A program made the position numbers and the translations under genes. Under the pieces are notes generated by a model. It did no database searches, had not been told where the DNA came from, and saw only the letters and a program-made list of their open reading frames with translations. DNA of 64,000 bases from Anisodus tanguticus (taxonomy: Eukaryota > Streptophyta > Magnoliopsida > Solanales > Solanaceae): assembly GCA_034509755.1 (NCBI GenBank), contig CM067541.1, positions 57,609,556 through 57,673,555 of the forward strand. The letters run 5' to 3'. Below are positions 34,190 through 45,310 of this stretch, piece by piece. Position 1 is the first letter of the stretch, and each line of letters begins with the position of its first letter.

Positions 34190-35333
34190 CTCTAGCTCCT
34201 TCATATGGCATACACGTTTGGGTCACCCTGAGTCATCCATTATTTCTTCCCTGCATAAAAAATAATTTTATTTCTTGTAAGGGTGCGCGTAGTACTCCAA
34301 TTTGTCATTCCTGTCCGTTAGGAAAACATGTTAGATTACCATTTGTAGCCTCTACTTCTCGTACTTTGATGCCTTTTGACATTATTCATAGCGATTTATG
34401 GACTTCTCTCGTTCTAAGTTCTGTGGGCCATCGTTATTATGTTCTATTTTTGGATGATTATTCTAATTATTTATGGACCTTTCCGTTAGCGAAGAAATCT
34501 CATGTTTTTTCCTCATTCTTAAAATTTAGAACATTCATCCGCACCCAATTCGAACGGAAAATAAAAAATATTAAATGTGATAATGGCAAAGAATATTATA
34601 ATGGGTTGTTTTGGGAATTTTGTGATGCTAATGGCATAGTTTTTCGTTTCTCTTGTCCTCATACGTCCTCACAAAATGGGAAAGCCGAACATAAAATTCG
34701 TACCATTAATAATATTGTCCAAACTTTATTGGTCCATGCTTTCGTACCACTTCCTTTTGGCATCATGCTCTACAAATGACTACTTATCTCCTTAACATAC
34801 TTCTTACCAAAGGGTTGGCATATGCATCTCTTTTTAAAATCCTCTATAATAAGAATCATTTGTTTTCACATCTTAGGGTCTTTGGGTGTCTATGCTATCC
34901 ACTATTTTCGTCAATTACGATTAACAAACTTCAAGCTCGTTCTACCGCTTGTGTATTTTTGGGTTATCCATCTAATCATCGTGGTTACAAATATTTTGAT
35001 TTATCGTCTAATAAAATCATAATTAGTCGCCATGTTATTTTTTATGAAACTCAATTTTCGTTTGCTAAAGTGAGTAGTCACATGCCTAGTTCGTATAATT
35101 TTTTAGATGACGAAGTCTCACCGTACATTATGCATCACTTATTAGGCCGATCCAATAACCATGAAATGCTAGTAGGCCCACTGCCTGCTGGCCTGCCACA
35201 ATCCACTACTTCTGCCTCTATTGTTGGGCCGATCGACCAGCCCACTGCCGAGATTGCTTCTGCCCCAGTTTATGCTCCAGTCCCACCTTCGGTTTCCAAT
35301 TTTGGGCCAGCAGTCCCACTGCCTGCTGACTAG
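34171..35333 (+). pseudogene. copia 2 integrase in two frames
   Basis: 34171-34779 holds the zinc-region end (CHSCPLGKH), FDIIHSDLWTS, FLDDYSNYLWTFP, KCDNGKEYYN and SCPHTSSQNGKAEHK. 34776-35333 continues with FGCLCYPLFSS and the proline-rich linker after a frameshift near 34770. The DDE core is largely readable, better kept than in copia 1, but no continuous protein is possible. Confidence 0.82.
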
Positions 35334-35511
35334 TCCATCACTCATTCGACCTTTCCCCAAAATCCACACAATTCTCTCCCCGACACATAGACTTGTTACT
35401 CGTAGTCAATGGGGTATTTTTAAATCAAAAAGACATTTTAATCTTAATTCTAATGTTCTTAAATCCCCACTACCCCGTAACCCAGTGTCTGCATTAAATG
35501 ACCCGAATTAG

Positions 35512-36842
35512 AAATTGGCTATGAATGATGAATATAATGCTCTAATTGAGAATAAGACGTGGGAGTTGGTACCTCGTCCTTCTGGTGTTAATATTATTCG
35601 CTCGATGTGAATTTTTACTCATAAAGATAATTCTGATGGTTCTTTTTGAGACATAATGTAGGTGATGGTAAAACTCAATAGGTTGGCGTGGATTGTGGTG
35701 AGACATTTAGTCTGGTGATCAAACCGGATATCATTCGCATTGTTCTCAGTTTGGCTCTTTCGAAAGCATGGCTCATTCATCAACTAGATGTGAAGAATAT
35801 TTTCTTACATGGTGATCTTAAGGAGACAGTTTACATGCATCAACCCTTGGGTTTTTGAGACCCCACATATCCTAATCATGTATGTTTATTAAAGAAGTCC
35901 TTGTATGGATTTAAGCAGGCCCCACGGGCCTGGTATAAGTGATTTGCAGACTATGTATCTACTATTGGATTTTCTCATAGCCTGTCTGATAATTCTCTGT
36001 TCATCTATCGTCGTGGTACTTCCTTGACATATATTCTATTGTATGTGGATGATATTATCTTGCAGCTTCTTCTAATGATTTACGCCGGTCTATCATGACA
36101 CTACTCAGTTCTGAGTTTGCTATGAAAGACTTAGGGCCCTTGAGTTACTTCTTGGGGATTGTTGTCACTAGTCATGCAGGTGGGTTGTTCTTATCCCAAC
36201 TGAAATATGCCGCTGAGATAATTGAGCGAGCTGGTATGTCCTCGTGTAAGTCTACTTCCACTTCAGTTGATACAAAACCCAAGCTGGGTGTTGCGGTGGC
36301 TCCCCTTAAGATCTCACTATCGCAGTCTTGCTGGAGCTCTTCAGTAGTTTACTTTCACGCGATCGGATATTACATATGATGTACAACAGGTGTGTTTGTT
36401 TATGCATGATCCTCGGGTAGAGCACATGAATACGCTCAAACGCATTATCCGATACATCCAAGGTACACTTGACTATGGTTTGCATCTATATCCATCATCA
36501 GCCTTTACACTTGTCTCGTATACCGATGTTGATTGGGGTGGCTGTCCGGACACCAGACGCTCTACATCTGGATACTGTATGTTTCTTGGTGATAACTTGG
36601 TCTCATGGTTTGCAAAACGCCAGGCTACTTTATCACGATCTATTGCGGAAGCCAAGTATCGAGGGGTAGTCAATGTGGTGTCTGAGTCATGTTGGCTACG
36701 TAATCTTCTACTAGAGCTACATTATCCTATTCAAAAAGCTACCTTGGTCTACTGTGATAATGTGAGTGAAGTCTATCTTTATGGAAATTCGGTCCAACAT
36801 CAGCGCACTAAACATATCGAGATGGACATACACTTTGTTTGA
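35512..36842 (+). pseudogene. copia 2 reverse transcriptase and RNase H
   Basis: The first half (35512-36094) is riddled with stops (near 35608, 35649, 35857 and 35940) but still shows LDVKNIFLHGDL and YVDDII followed by a one-base loss near 36062. 36095-36379 holds SEFAMKDLGPLSYFLG. 36390-36842 holds the RNase H part with YTDVDWGG, SIAEAKYR and YCDN, where the last aspartate is kept, unlike copia 1. It is not functional. Confidence 0.82.
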
Positions 36843-36992
36843 GAAAAGGTAGCTCGTGGACAAGTACGCGTCCTCCATGTCCCTTCGCGATACCAAATTG
36901 TAAACATATTTACTAAGGGTCTTCCCTTGGTTCTATTTGAAGATTTTAGGGACAATCTCAGCGTACGTCAATCACCCGCTATGACTGCGGGG

Positions 36993-37185
36993 TGTAAAGG
37001 ACCATGTGTATCATGGTCCGATTTGGACTCAACAAAATGTAATCATGAATAATTATAATTATGGTATTAGTCTTGTACTAGGAAAAGGTAGAATTATTTT
37101 CCTATATTGTCTATATTTAGGAATTGTATATTTGTATATATACCTCTCATTATCAATGAAAATAATCAATAGATTATTTCTTTCA
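36993..37185 (+). repeat. 3' LTR of copia 2
   Basis: Starts TGTAAAGG directly after the purine tract and ends TTTCA. It lacks a 24-base segment present in the 5' LTR. Confidence 0.88.
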
Positions 37186-37230
37186 GTAACGTGCTCAAGC
37201 TTTTAGATGAAATCGTCACACAGTTTAACA

Positions 37231-38026
37231 TTATAATTATGGGTTATAAAGCTGTATCCGTCGCTGAAAATAAGATAGGTTATGTGTAAATACCTCATAT
37301 AACCTAATAGTGTAAAATATTTTTACCGCGACGGAATGTATGACAAACTTTTTTTTTAGTTTAATATAAATCCTTGAATTTACTAGGAAAGAGAGGGAGT
37401 TCCCCATCGGATTATGCGGAAAATATGGGTAACATATGGCTATCGTGCAATTTGAGGCACCCCTTTGGCTCTCATCAGTTTGTTGGACTCTTTGAATGAT
37501 TCAGTAACAAGAGTTGAATAGCTCTATGAGTAGATAGAGAAAGAACAACAAAGCTGGAAGGAAGAAAATCTAACTACATCAATCCTCACTCTTCAACACA
37601 ACAAATTAACAAGAAGCTAGACATATCAAAATTAAGGAGAAAATCGATCAAGATTCACGGACACAATTCTTACTAATTAGATCCTCGTACATAGTAACAA
37701 TGATCGTTTTTTTCTTTCTTTTGTTCTATGGGTGCTTGGATAACTGCATGATATGCATATTTTCATCCATGTCCATTGGACTTCTTGTTTTTCTTAGATG
37801 TTGATCATTTGAGTTTGAGCTTTATATGGAAATATACTAATATAAAGAAATTTTACATTTTCATTTATTTTCCAAGTTTTCAATTTCACTTTTTATGAAA
37901 CATTTATCTTTTAGGTGATCTGATAGTATGTGATGTATCTTTTCATGCATGTCCATTGAACATTTTCATTTTCTTTTTGTTGATTCGTTTATTTGATGAG
38001 TTAGATTTGCAGGGAAGTTGATTATA
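37231..38026 (+). promoter_or_regulatory. promoter and 5' leader of the reticulon gene
   Basis: From about 37500 the text becomes leader-like (CA-rich, 'caacacaacaaattaac'). An acceptor 'gatttgcag' at 38003-38011 just before the start codon suggests an intron in the 5' leader. The transcription start cannot be fixed. The nested TRIM and copia 2 end about 270 bp before the leader-like text, so they replace or border the upstream promoter. Confidence 0.45.
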
Positions 38027-40485
38027 ATGTCAAATTCAGTGGAGGAAATTGTTACTGAATCTACGGTGGAGAACAAGCAAAAAGTCCTTAATCACAATGA
38101 TTCTTCTTCATCATCATCATCAACAGATAATGATTTAAAACGCCCAGTCCATAATAAGAAGATTCACCTCTTTGACCGTCACAAACCCCTCCACACTGCT
38201 TTATTTGGTGGCAAATGTATATTCTCTCAACTTCTTCATGTGAAGTATTCAGTTTTAAATTTAATTGGTCTCCTAAAGTTCGAGGAAAGGTCTAATTTTT
38301 GTCCTTATTATATCGTCTTGAACGTATATGATCTTTTAAGTTCGCAAAAAAAAAAAATTGAGCACCGTTTGTCCAATAGACATACTACTATAACTAACAG
38401 AAATACTGTGTTTTTTATGTGTCTAGAGACAATCTTGGTAGAGATCTTCTTCCCCACTTCAAATTTTATCCAATTCGAACTGATCACATTAGAAACAAAA
38501 AAATTCAAATAAAAGAATCACTCGAAAAAACTAAAATGTCTATGAGTAACGAAAACAAGCCATCATGGGGAGGAAAACGAAATTAGGCATGTGGAAGACG
38601 TATGACATTTCCGTTATCTCAAAATGATTCATTTGGAAGTTCCGTCAGTTGGACTAAAAGTGCTAAATTTTTACAAACTTAAAGGGTCATATATACTCCG
38701 AATACTATAACAAGGACGAAATTACTCTTGTCACCAAACTTAAGGGACCATTTGGGTTAAAAACGATCTACACTATTGATCATTTTTTAGTGGCCTTAAG
38801 GTAACTGATTATTATTTCTTGTGCTAAAAATGAATGGATCAGTTGCTGATATTTTATTATGGAGGAACAAGCAGATTTCAGGAGGAATGCTTGCTGGTGC
38901 CACTGTCATATGGTTTCTCTTTGAATGTATTGGTTATCATTTGCTCACTTTGATTTGCCATTCTCTCATAGTCTCCTTGGCCTTCTTGTTCTTTTGGTCC
39001 AATCTCTCCTTCTTTGTCAACAAGTGAGTTCACTTCCTTTCCCTTTAGCAATTTGTTTTTGTATTGAAGACTTAAAAAGTGCTAAATGCTGGTAATCTAT
39101 GTTGCTCAGACGCTTCAAAAATTGCTAACGGGTTTGTGTCGGATTATCCAAAAGTAGTGCATTTTTGGAGGATCTGATACGGGTGGATAACATTTTTGAA
39201 GAGTCCGAGCAATATAGCTGGTAATTATGAGTTGGTTCCTGGTCTACTGACTAAAACCGTACATTTTTTGGAGAGGAAAAAAGATTAAAACTTGATTTTA
39301 TAGTGAAGAAACTTAGTTGAGGTAAGACCCTGAAATCATAAATGAGCAAATGTACTTTCCTAACTCTGTTTTCTCTGGTTTCATTTGATCTTAGATGGAA
39401 AATGTTTGGTGGTTCCCTGCCTGTGGTTGCAATGTGTTTTCTTTTGTAAGCCTTACCATTATCTAAAGGAAATTTATATTAACATGAAAAGCTCAGTCAT
39501 ATCTGCATCAACCGCATAAACCAGAAATTCTAACAAGGGGATTAAAAGAAAATGCAAGAATGCCACACATAGGATTCAAATATCAGAATATGCGATATAA
39601 AATAAAGTTTGATCCACCTTTGCCACTACATTAGAAGCATCCCTTATGCCAAGGGGAATTAACAATTTATATATATCCAAGAAAATGTTTTTACCTTATT
39701 TGCATAGTATAATTTTCCGACAAAAGGGATTCAGTTGAACCCCGTTGCAACCATTTGGCTCCGCCCCTGAATTCTGCATTACATGTGCTTCTCGCTAGAG
39801 TGTGCCACCCGAAGTACTTATTTTAGGGGATATTGATCATCTTGTATTCCCTGGCAGGAGTTTTATAGAGTTACCTAAGATTGAATTTCCAGAAGAGTTG
39901 TGGATGCAATTGGCTCTCTTACTGAGGGATCAATTCACCTGTGCATTTGGTATCTTTCGGGAAGTAGCATCTGGAAATGATTTGAAGAAGTTTCTCTATG
40001 TACCAATGCACACCCTGAGCTTTGTTATTACTATAGAAGTCCATTTCAACTGCAACAAGTTCATATTATTATGTTCATCTGCAGGCAATTTTTGGCTTGT
40101 GGATTATTTCTACTGTTGGCAGATGGTTCAATTTTCTGACCCTTGTATACCTCAGTAAGTTCTCTATACACTTCTATTTTGTTTATGTTGCCTGCAGAAG
40201 TCTAACTAATGAAATTTCCTCACTGATATGAGGAAATTCATTGGTTTGGTCAACGTGTGACCTGTTTTTTGTGTCCATAGTGGTTTACCAACATAATTTT
40301 TCTTTTTTTGGACAGTATTCGCCATGCTGTTAACTGTACCCTTTTTCTATGAGAAGTATGAAGATAAAGTAGATGCCTATGGAGAAATGGCTATAAAAGA
40401 ACTCAGAAAACAGTATAGTCAAGTGGACGAGAAGGTTCTTCAGAAACTACCAATTCCTTTCTTAAAAGACAGTAAGCAGGACTAA
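38027..40485 (+). CDS. plant reticulon-like protein (RTNLB family), complete
   Basis: Five exons: 38027-38216, 38843-39023, 39858-39999, 40085-40154 and 40316-40485. Phases agree at every junction and give 250 aa, the normal size. Reticulons are hairpin membrane proteins that curve and tubulate the endoplasmic reticulum. After a serine-rich N-terminus (DSSSSSSSTDND) comes the domain: ADILLWRNKQISGG, a first long membrane hairpin (ATVIWFLFECIGYHLLTLIC onward), the loop FPEELWMQLA with FREVASGNDLKKFL, a second hairpin (AIFGLWIISTVG onward) and FYEKYEDKVDAY. The tail is longer than in many members and ends KDSKQD. I chose the ATG at 38027 because the frame upstream has no other ATG. Donor 1 (aaat^gtatat) is the least certain junction. 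Confidence 0.9.
38262..38755. mobile_element. foldback element in reticulon intron 1
   Basis: The left side reads ggtctcctaaagttcgagg and the right side, reversed, ggtcccttaagtttggtga. Similarity continues inward (taatttttgtccttatta against taatttcgtccttgttat), so the block can fold on itself over about 70 bases. Such fold-back repeats are often deletion derivatives of Mutator-like elements. The target duplication is not resolved. Confidence 0.55.
39097..39216. mobile_element. 120-bp MITE in reticulon intron 2
   Basis: The termini are inverted copies: ctatgttgctcagacgcttc at the left and, reversed, tatattgctcggactcttc at the right. The perfect 9-bp duplicate gctggtaat flanks it (39088-39096 and 39217-39225). 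A 9-bp duplication points to the Mutator group. It lies in the intron and does not touch a splice site. Confidence 0.82.
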
Positions 40486-40752
40486 TGCAACTCTTCTCTC
40501 AGGCAGTTATTGAAGCAGCCTTCAACTTATTTTTGTTTCATAAGCAGTACTAGTAAATGTTATAACGTTCAGTTTCATCTTGCATTATTGGCTAATTTAT
40601 CCACCCTTGGCTGAGACTGGTAGCTCTAGTGTCTTTTTTCTTCATGCATTCGTTGGTTAAGTATCACTTCTATACACTGATAGTGTAAAAAACTTATTAC
40701 GCTATCATGTTCAAATGCGACAATTTCCATGAAAACAGCTATATTTGATATA

Positions 40753-41215
40753 GGCGGAGTACATCGATAGTCTCTTAAATTTGTCAGTAAATTTCATTTA
40801 GACATTTGAACTAAAGCCTGTTCCAATTGAGTACATGAATACATGATAAAGTATTCCTATTAGACACTTTTAAAATTCTTTGCGCATTTTTTCAACCGTC
40901 TATTATGTATAAGTTATTCATATAAAATATGTCACCCCTTTAATTATATACATCAACCTCAATTGGAACAAGCTTGAGGTTTTACGACTTATTGAGGCTA
41001 ATGCATATAATTAAAGGAGGCAACGTATTTTAAGTCAATATATCTACGTAATGGGCGCTTGAGAACACGTGAAGAAACTTTCCCAAAATTTGAGCAGGAA
41101 GTGTCTAATAAGAATACTTTATCATGTGTTCGGGTGCTCAACCGAAACAGACCATAGTTCAAGTGTCAAAATAAAATTTACTGGCAAGTTTAAGGGGTTG
41201 TAGATGTATTTCGCC
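40753..41215. mobile_element. 463-bp Mutator-type foldback MITE between convergent genes
   Basis: A perfect 9-bp duplicate, tttgatata, lies at 40744-40752 and 41216-41224. The ends are long inverted repeats (left ggcggagtacatcgatag, right reversed ggcgaaatacatctacaa) that continue inward for about 120 bases or more. The 9-bp duplication and long ends fit a Mutator-like non-autonomous element. It sits between the 3' ends of the reticulon and bL17 genes. Confidence 0.85.
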
Positions 41216-41419
41216 TTTGATATAATATGCAGTGGTCAACAACTAAATGCTTGAAACAGATCAAAGGTAACCAACCAGATAAACAGAGTAGTACTGTCAA
41301 TTAAAATAGAATGACATACAGGAAATTCCGATGGAATAATTGGTGGAACTTACAAAATCTCTTAGCTCACATCAGAGTTCAGAGCCAACAAAAAAGCCTT
41401 GAAAATATTTACTCAGTCA

Positions 41420-41829
41420 CTAGACAAGCTCGATGTACGCCATAGGTGCATTGTCTCCTCGCCTTGGTAGAGTTCTTATGATTCTAGTGTATCCTCCGTT
41501 CCTCTCCCCATATCTTTCGGGAACTTCAGCAAACAATGCATACACTATCTGCTTCTCGAAGATGAATCCAAGAGCTTGCCTTCTCTTGTGAAGAGATCCA
41601 TCCTTTGCCATTGTGATCATTTTGTCAACATATTTTCTAACCGCTCTGGCCCTCGCTTTAGTGGTCTTTATACGCCCATGCTTGAGGAGCTGAGTTGTCA
41701 GACCTCTTAGGAGTGCCCGACTTTGTTCAGGAGGTCTATTTAGTTTGGGCACTTTCCTTCCATGTCTCATGACAAAAACCCGGCCACCATTATCAATCAC
41801 GGTGAATGAGTGCTCAAAACTTGTTGAAT
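41420..41829 (-). pseudogene. plastid ribosomal protein bL17, unit 1 (exon 2 only)
   Basis: This exon gives the whole mature bL17 body: FEHSFTVIDNGG, MRHGRKVPKLNRPPEQ, LLKHGRIKTTKARARAVRKY and a C-terminus APMAYIELV. It is 135 codons, uninterrupted, with a proper acceptor (ttgatattgcag) before it. bL17 belongs to the large ribosomal subunit and lines the exit tunnel region. About ten residues differ from unit 2. At the place of exon 1 (47246-47248) only the ATG and three codons (Ala-Ser-Ala) remain before the sequence changes to repeat DNA. The plastid transit peptide is therefore gone, and the intron is filled with two LTR insertions. Probably a pseudogene, although the body is well preserved. 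Confidence 0.8.
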
Positions 41830-42161
41830 CTGCAATATCAATCAAAGGTGTACTTATGGTAGAACAATATAATTTCATCTGCAAATTCGATCAAACTTTA
41901 CGTAAATGCCTAAAACAACAAATTTGGTATAATCAACACTACAAGGAGAGTCACAAATCAAGAGCTCAATCTTATGCTGCAGGTTGACAGGGAACGATGT
42001 TCACAGACTCTTGGGCATCATTCGACACGGTCTACAAAACTATATAATGCATAGAAAAGTAGAACTTTCACCCTAGGCCAACTAAAAGTACTGATACAAG
42101 AGACTGGTTGTGAAGAGGAGACACCATTAGTCTGGTTCAGTTCCATCATAAGCCTAATTTC

Positions 42162-42712
42162 TGTTGAAAAAATAGAATATAGTATCTCAAAAGTATTCAA
42201 ATATTAGTTTCCAACAATTGATTAGTCTTAAATGACTGTTATTGAGAAATATTGTCAACCTCTCTACCGTTGAAACTACCGTTACTATTGACCAATTTAA
42301 CATACCTTTATTCTTTAGCCTCTTAACTATTTCTTTATTACCTTGATTTATGATTAGCCATTAAGAGTTTTCAATTGTCTTTGACAATTACCAAAGAGAC
42401 GTTGCTGGCTATCATAATAGTAATTGGCTATTGGACTTAATCACTCCTATAAATATAGTCTCAACTCTTTTTCTCAAGTGAGATGAAATACCAAGAACAA
42501 ATCTTCCTCCTACATTCTATTATGCTGGGTTTACTTTTGTTAATCTTTGTTAGATTTTGACTCCTAGTTTTATACTAGAAGAGCTTGTTGACTCTTAGAT
42601 ACACCCATACCGGGTGAAATATCCTCAAGGACAGTGTCATTGACACACCTCAAGCTTTCAAGAATTTCGTTCAGTGTTCGTGAATCAAATATTTTTCGTA
42701 AGATTTCCAACA
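42162..42712 (+). mobile_element. solo LTR in the bL17 unit 1 intron
   Basis: A 551-bp block starts TGTTGAAAAAATAG and ends TTTCCAACA, with flanks ATTTC and GTTTC (four of five bases agree). A TATA box (tataaata, 42448-42455) followed by leader-like text sets its sense strand. The surrounding intron aligns to unit 2 on both sides (left 42000-42155 with 55930-56080; right 42720 with 56104), so the block is extra here. No internal retroelement DNA is attached. Confidence 0.7.
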
Positions 42713-42914
42713 GTTTCATGATCCCACCCAACCCAAAATCCATAAAACATTTGTGTCAATGGACCACTTCTTAGTCCCATATATGTGATACATGGTGGAT
42801 TCCATAATTGGATCATATTATTCTTGACAACCCAAGAAAAATAGTTTTAAAGTTCTTCTCTTTCTTTATATTTTTTGGTAAGTAAAAAACTATTGTAACT
42901 TCTTCAGTTAAAAG

Positions 42915-43383
42915 TGTTAGACAACACAACACGTGAAAAATGTAATTACTTTATTATTGTAAAAGTAATTACACAAAGACTTGAACACTATAACTTGACC
43001 ACAATATACACCAAATTCTTACTCTTTTATTTTTATCAATACTTGACACTCACACCTAAGCTTACTTAAGTATTTACACACACTTTAGACTCACTTTGAC
43101 ACTTTTTGGATGCACACTTGGAACTTGCATCCTTAAGGACCCAAGGTCCCTATATATACATGATCAATGTTGGTTCATCAACCAACTTTACATTGCTAGA
43201 AGACTCTAGCTATAACATCATAATGGGCTTGGTCCAACATGGTAAACAACTAGGACATTGACTCTAGAATTTTCTAGCAATTATTTTCCTATGTATTTCT
43301 TGAATATTTATCGCATTTCTAGATAATTATATAACTTAATCTACAATGTTCTACTAATAAGAGAGGCGGTGGTGATTTTAACA
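42915..43383 (-). repeat. 3' LTR of copia 3
   Basis: Begins TGTTAGACAACAC and ends TTTTAACA. It matches 46415-46881 closely, with scattered base changes, so the insertion is fairly old but clearly younger than the bL17 duplication it interrupts. Confidence 0.92.
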
Positions 43384-43680
43384 CTCCCCCTCAACACCGA
43401 CTCTTCATATTGAGTTGGTCTCTGAGTTTCTGAAATTTTGAAGTGTTAAGTGCTTTTGTGAACAAGTCTGTTATCTGATCTTCACTCTACACTTGGTGCA
43501 TCTCTAACTCTTCTTGTATTACTTTCTCTAAGAAAATCTAAGAAAATGGTAATGCACCTCCACATGCTTTCGAGCATGAAACACTGGATTTTCTGCTAAT
43601 CGAATAGCAGAGTGGTTATCACAATAGAGTGGCACCGCATAATCTGTAAGTTGGTGTAGGTCCTTCACCAATTGCATTAA

Positions 43681-44409
43681 CTACGTACTCTCTTGAGCTG
43701 TCATTGCCGTTGCTCTATACTTTGCTTCTGTGGTTGACAAGGACATTGTTGGTTGCCTTTTGCTACACCAAGATACTACTCCAGATCCAAGCATGAATAC
43801 ATATCCAGTTGTTGATCGACGAGTATCGTGATCTCCAGCATAATCAGCATCGCAGTATCCAACTATCTTTACCACATCGCCTTTCTTATAAAAGAGACCA
43901 TAGTTAATGGTATCTTTAACGTACCTCAACATTAGTCACATTGCTTCCAAATGAGGCTTCTTTGGTTGTTGCATATATCGGCTTACTACCCCTACTGCAT
44001 GTGAGATATCTGGTCGAGTCAATGTAAGGTAGATTAGACTACCTACCAGTTGCCGATACATTATTTCATCTTGCAAGTCCTTCCCTTTATGAGCGCATAT
44101 CTTGGCATTAGCTTCCATAGGTGTTGAGATGGGCTTGCACTCGAGCATTCCAAACTTTTATAGCAAGTCTTTCACATACTTTTGTTGGCAGAGAAATAGA
44201 CCTTTCTTAGTTCGATCAACTTCTAATCCAAGGAAGTGTTTTAATTCTCCAAGCTCCTTCATTTGAAAGCGAACTGACAGATTCTCATTTGTTTGACATA
44301 TTTCTGCTTCATCATCGCCAGCGATAATGAGGTCATCGACATATACTAGAATAACTGCGATCTTTTCTTCCTTCACTTTGATGAATAAACTTGAATCTGC
44401 ATGTGTCAT
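43681..44409 (-). pseudogene. copia 3 reverse transcriptase end and RNase H
   Basis: 44158-44409 holds the YVDD box (ILVYVDDLIIAGDD) and MKELGELKHFLGLEV. 43936-44148 continues with LVGSLIYLTLTRPDIS. 43681-43932 holds DADYAGDHDTRRSTTGY and SLSTTEAKYR. A last piece (LYCDN) is readable near 43610. The catalytic residues are present, but stops separate the blocks. Confidence 0.8.
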
Positions 44410-44669
44410 GTCATACCCTCTCTTTACTAAGAACTCAGCAATTTTTCCATACCATGCTCTCGGAGCCTACTTCTATCCATAGAGCGCCTTCTTCAGTTTG
44501 CAAACATAATCATGATGCTCTTTATCCTCAAATCCTATTGGTTGGATCATGTGTATTTCTTGATACAACTCTCCATGTAGAAAGGCATTTGTCACGTATT
44601 TCTTGCTGAGTTCTCCTTCCGCTATTTCCTTGAACTCTTTAAATTTTGAAAAAGTTTCAGATTTTTCTT

Positions 44670-45283
44670 TTAGAAAGAAAACCTATACGTACCGTGAGAA
44701 GTCGTCAATGAATGTAACCATGTATTGCATGCCACTGATTGATGATTGCTTGACTCACCCGAATACGTCATAATGGACCATCTCCAATGGTGCTTTGGCT
44801 TTGAACTTTGAGTCTTCATACAGTAACTGATGCGCTTTACCATATTGGCAACCTGCACAAACGGTCTTTGTTCTGACCTCGAGTTGAGGAAGACCCTTCA
44901 ACATAGATTTCTTCATCATCACCTTGAGTTTGTGATAGCTTACATGTCCAAGTCTTGCATGCCACAAATCATTTTTTTCGTTCTTTCGAGTCTTGTTTAC
45001 ATAAGCTGACTCTGCTGACATTACATAGACAGACTCTAAGCGTCGTCCTCTCATCATCGGTGTTCCAGAGATTTCAAGATCCGAATACGACATGGTGGCC
45101 TGATGCCGTAAGTTGCGCTACTGATAGTAAGTTTTTCTTCATCCCAGGTACATGGTAGACATCCTGGAGTGAAACCTCTTTCGAACTGAATCTCGGCATG
45201 ATTGTTGAGTTGTTAGATGTCACTACCACACGACCACCTTTGTACTCAGTCATATTCTGTAGCTTCTCTTTATCTCCTGTCAT
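44670..45283 (-). pseudogene. copia 3 protease end, pre-integrase and integrase start
   Basis: 45074-45283 has YMTGDKEKLQNM, VYHVPGMKKNLLSVAQL; the DSG protease site lies just upstream of a stop near 45300. 44755-45093 has DLWHARLGHVSYHKL and the zinc-region end VCAGCQYGKAHQL, then LEMVHYDVFG, where the integrase core would begin. It breaks off into rearranged sequence before the second catalytic residue. Confidence 0.78.
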
Positions 45284-45310
45284 ATAATTTGACCAGCCAG
45301 AGTCGACTAT

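Larger units (their letters stand above)
33535..37185 (+). mobile_element. Ty1/copia retrotransposon 2 (internally deleted)
   Basis: LTRs at 33535-33750 and 36993-37185 share TAAAGGACCATGTG and end TTTCA. Flanks CTAAC (33530-33534) and GTAAC (37186-37190) are a near-perfect target duplication; the left LTR has lost its first TG. A weak primer site (tgatatagaagtc) follows the left LTR, and the tract gactgcgggg precedes the right. The coding text is the same family as copia 1, in the opposite orientation, with most of gag and all of protease deleted. The left LTR has 24 bases near 33635 that the right lacks. Confidence 0.88.
33307..37230 (+). mobile_element. TRIM (miniature LTR element), split by copia 2
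   Basis: A left LTR piece ends TCAACA at 33374. A classical primer site TGGTATCAGAGC (33375-33386) follows directly, then about 100 bp of internal DNA, a purine tract (gtgagggggcg, about 33479-33489) and the right LTR starting TGTTGAGAATATAATC at 33490. The right LTR is broken at 33534 by copia 2, resumes at 37191 and ends TTTAACA at 37230. Its tail (aagcttttagatga, then tcacaca) matches that of the left LTR. The element codes for nothing and relies on other elements. The left LTR is eroded at its start. Confidence 0.75.
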
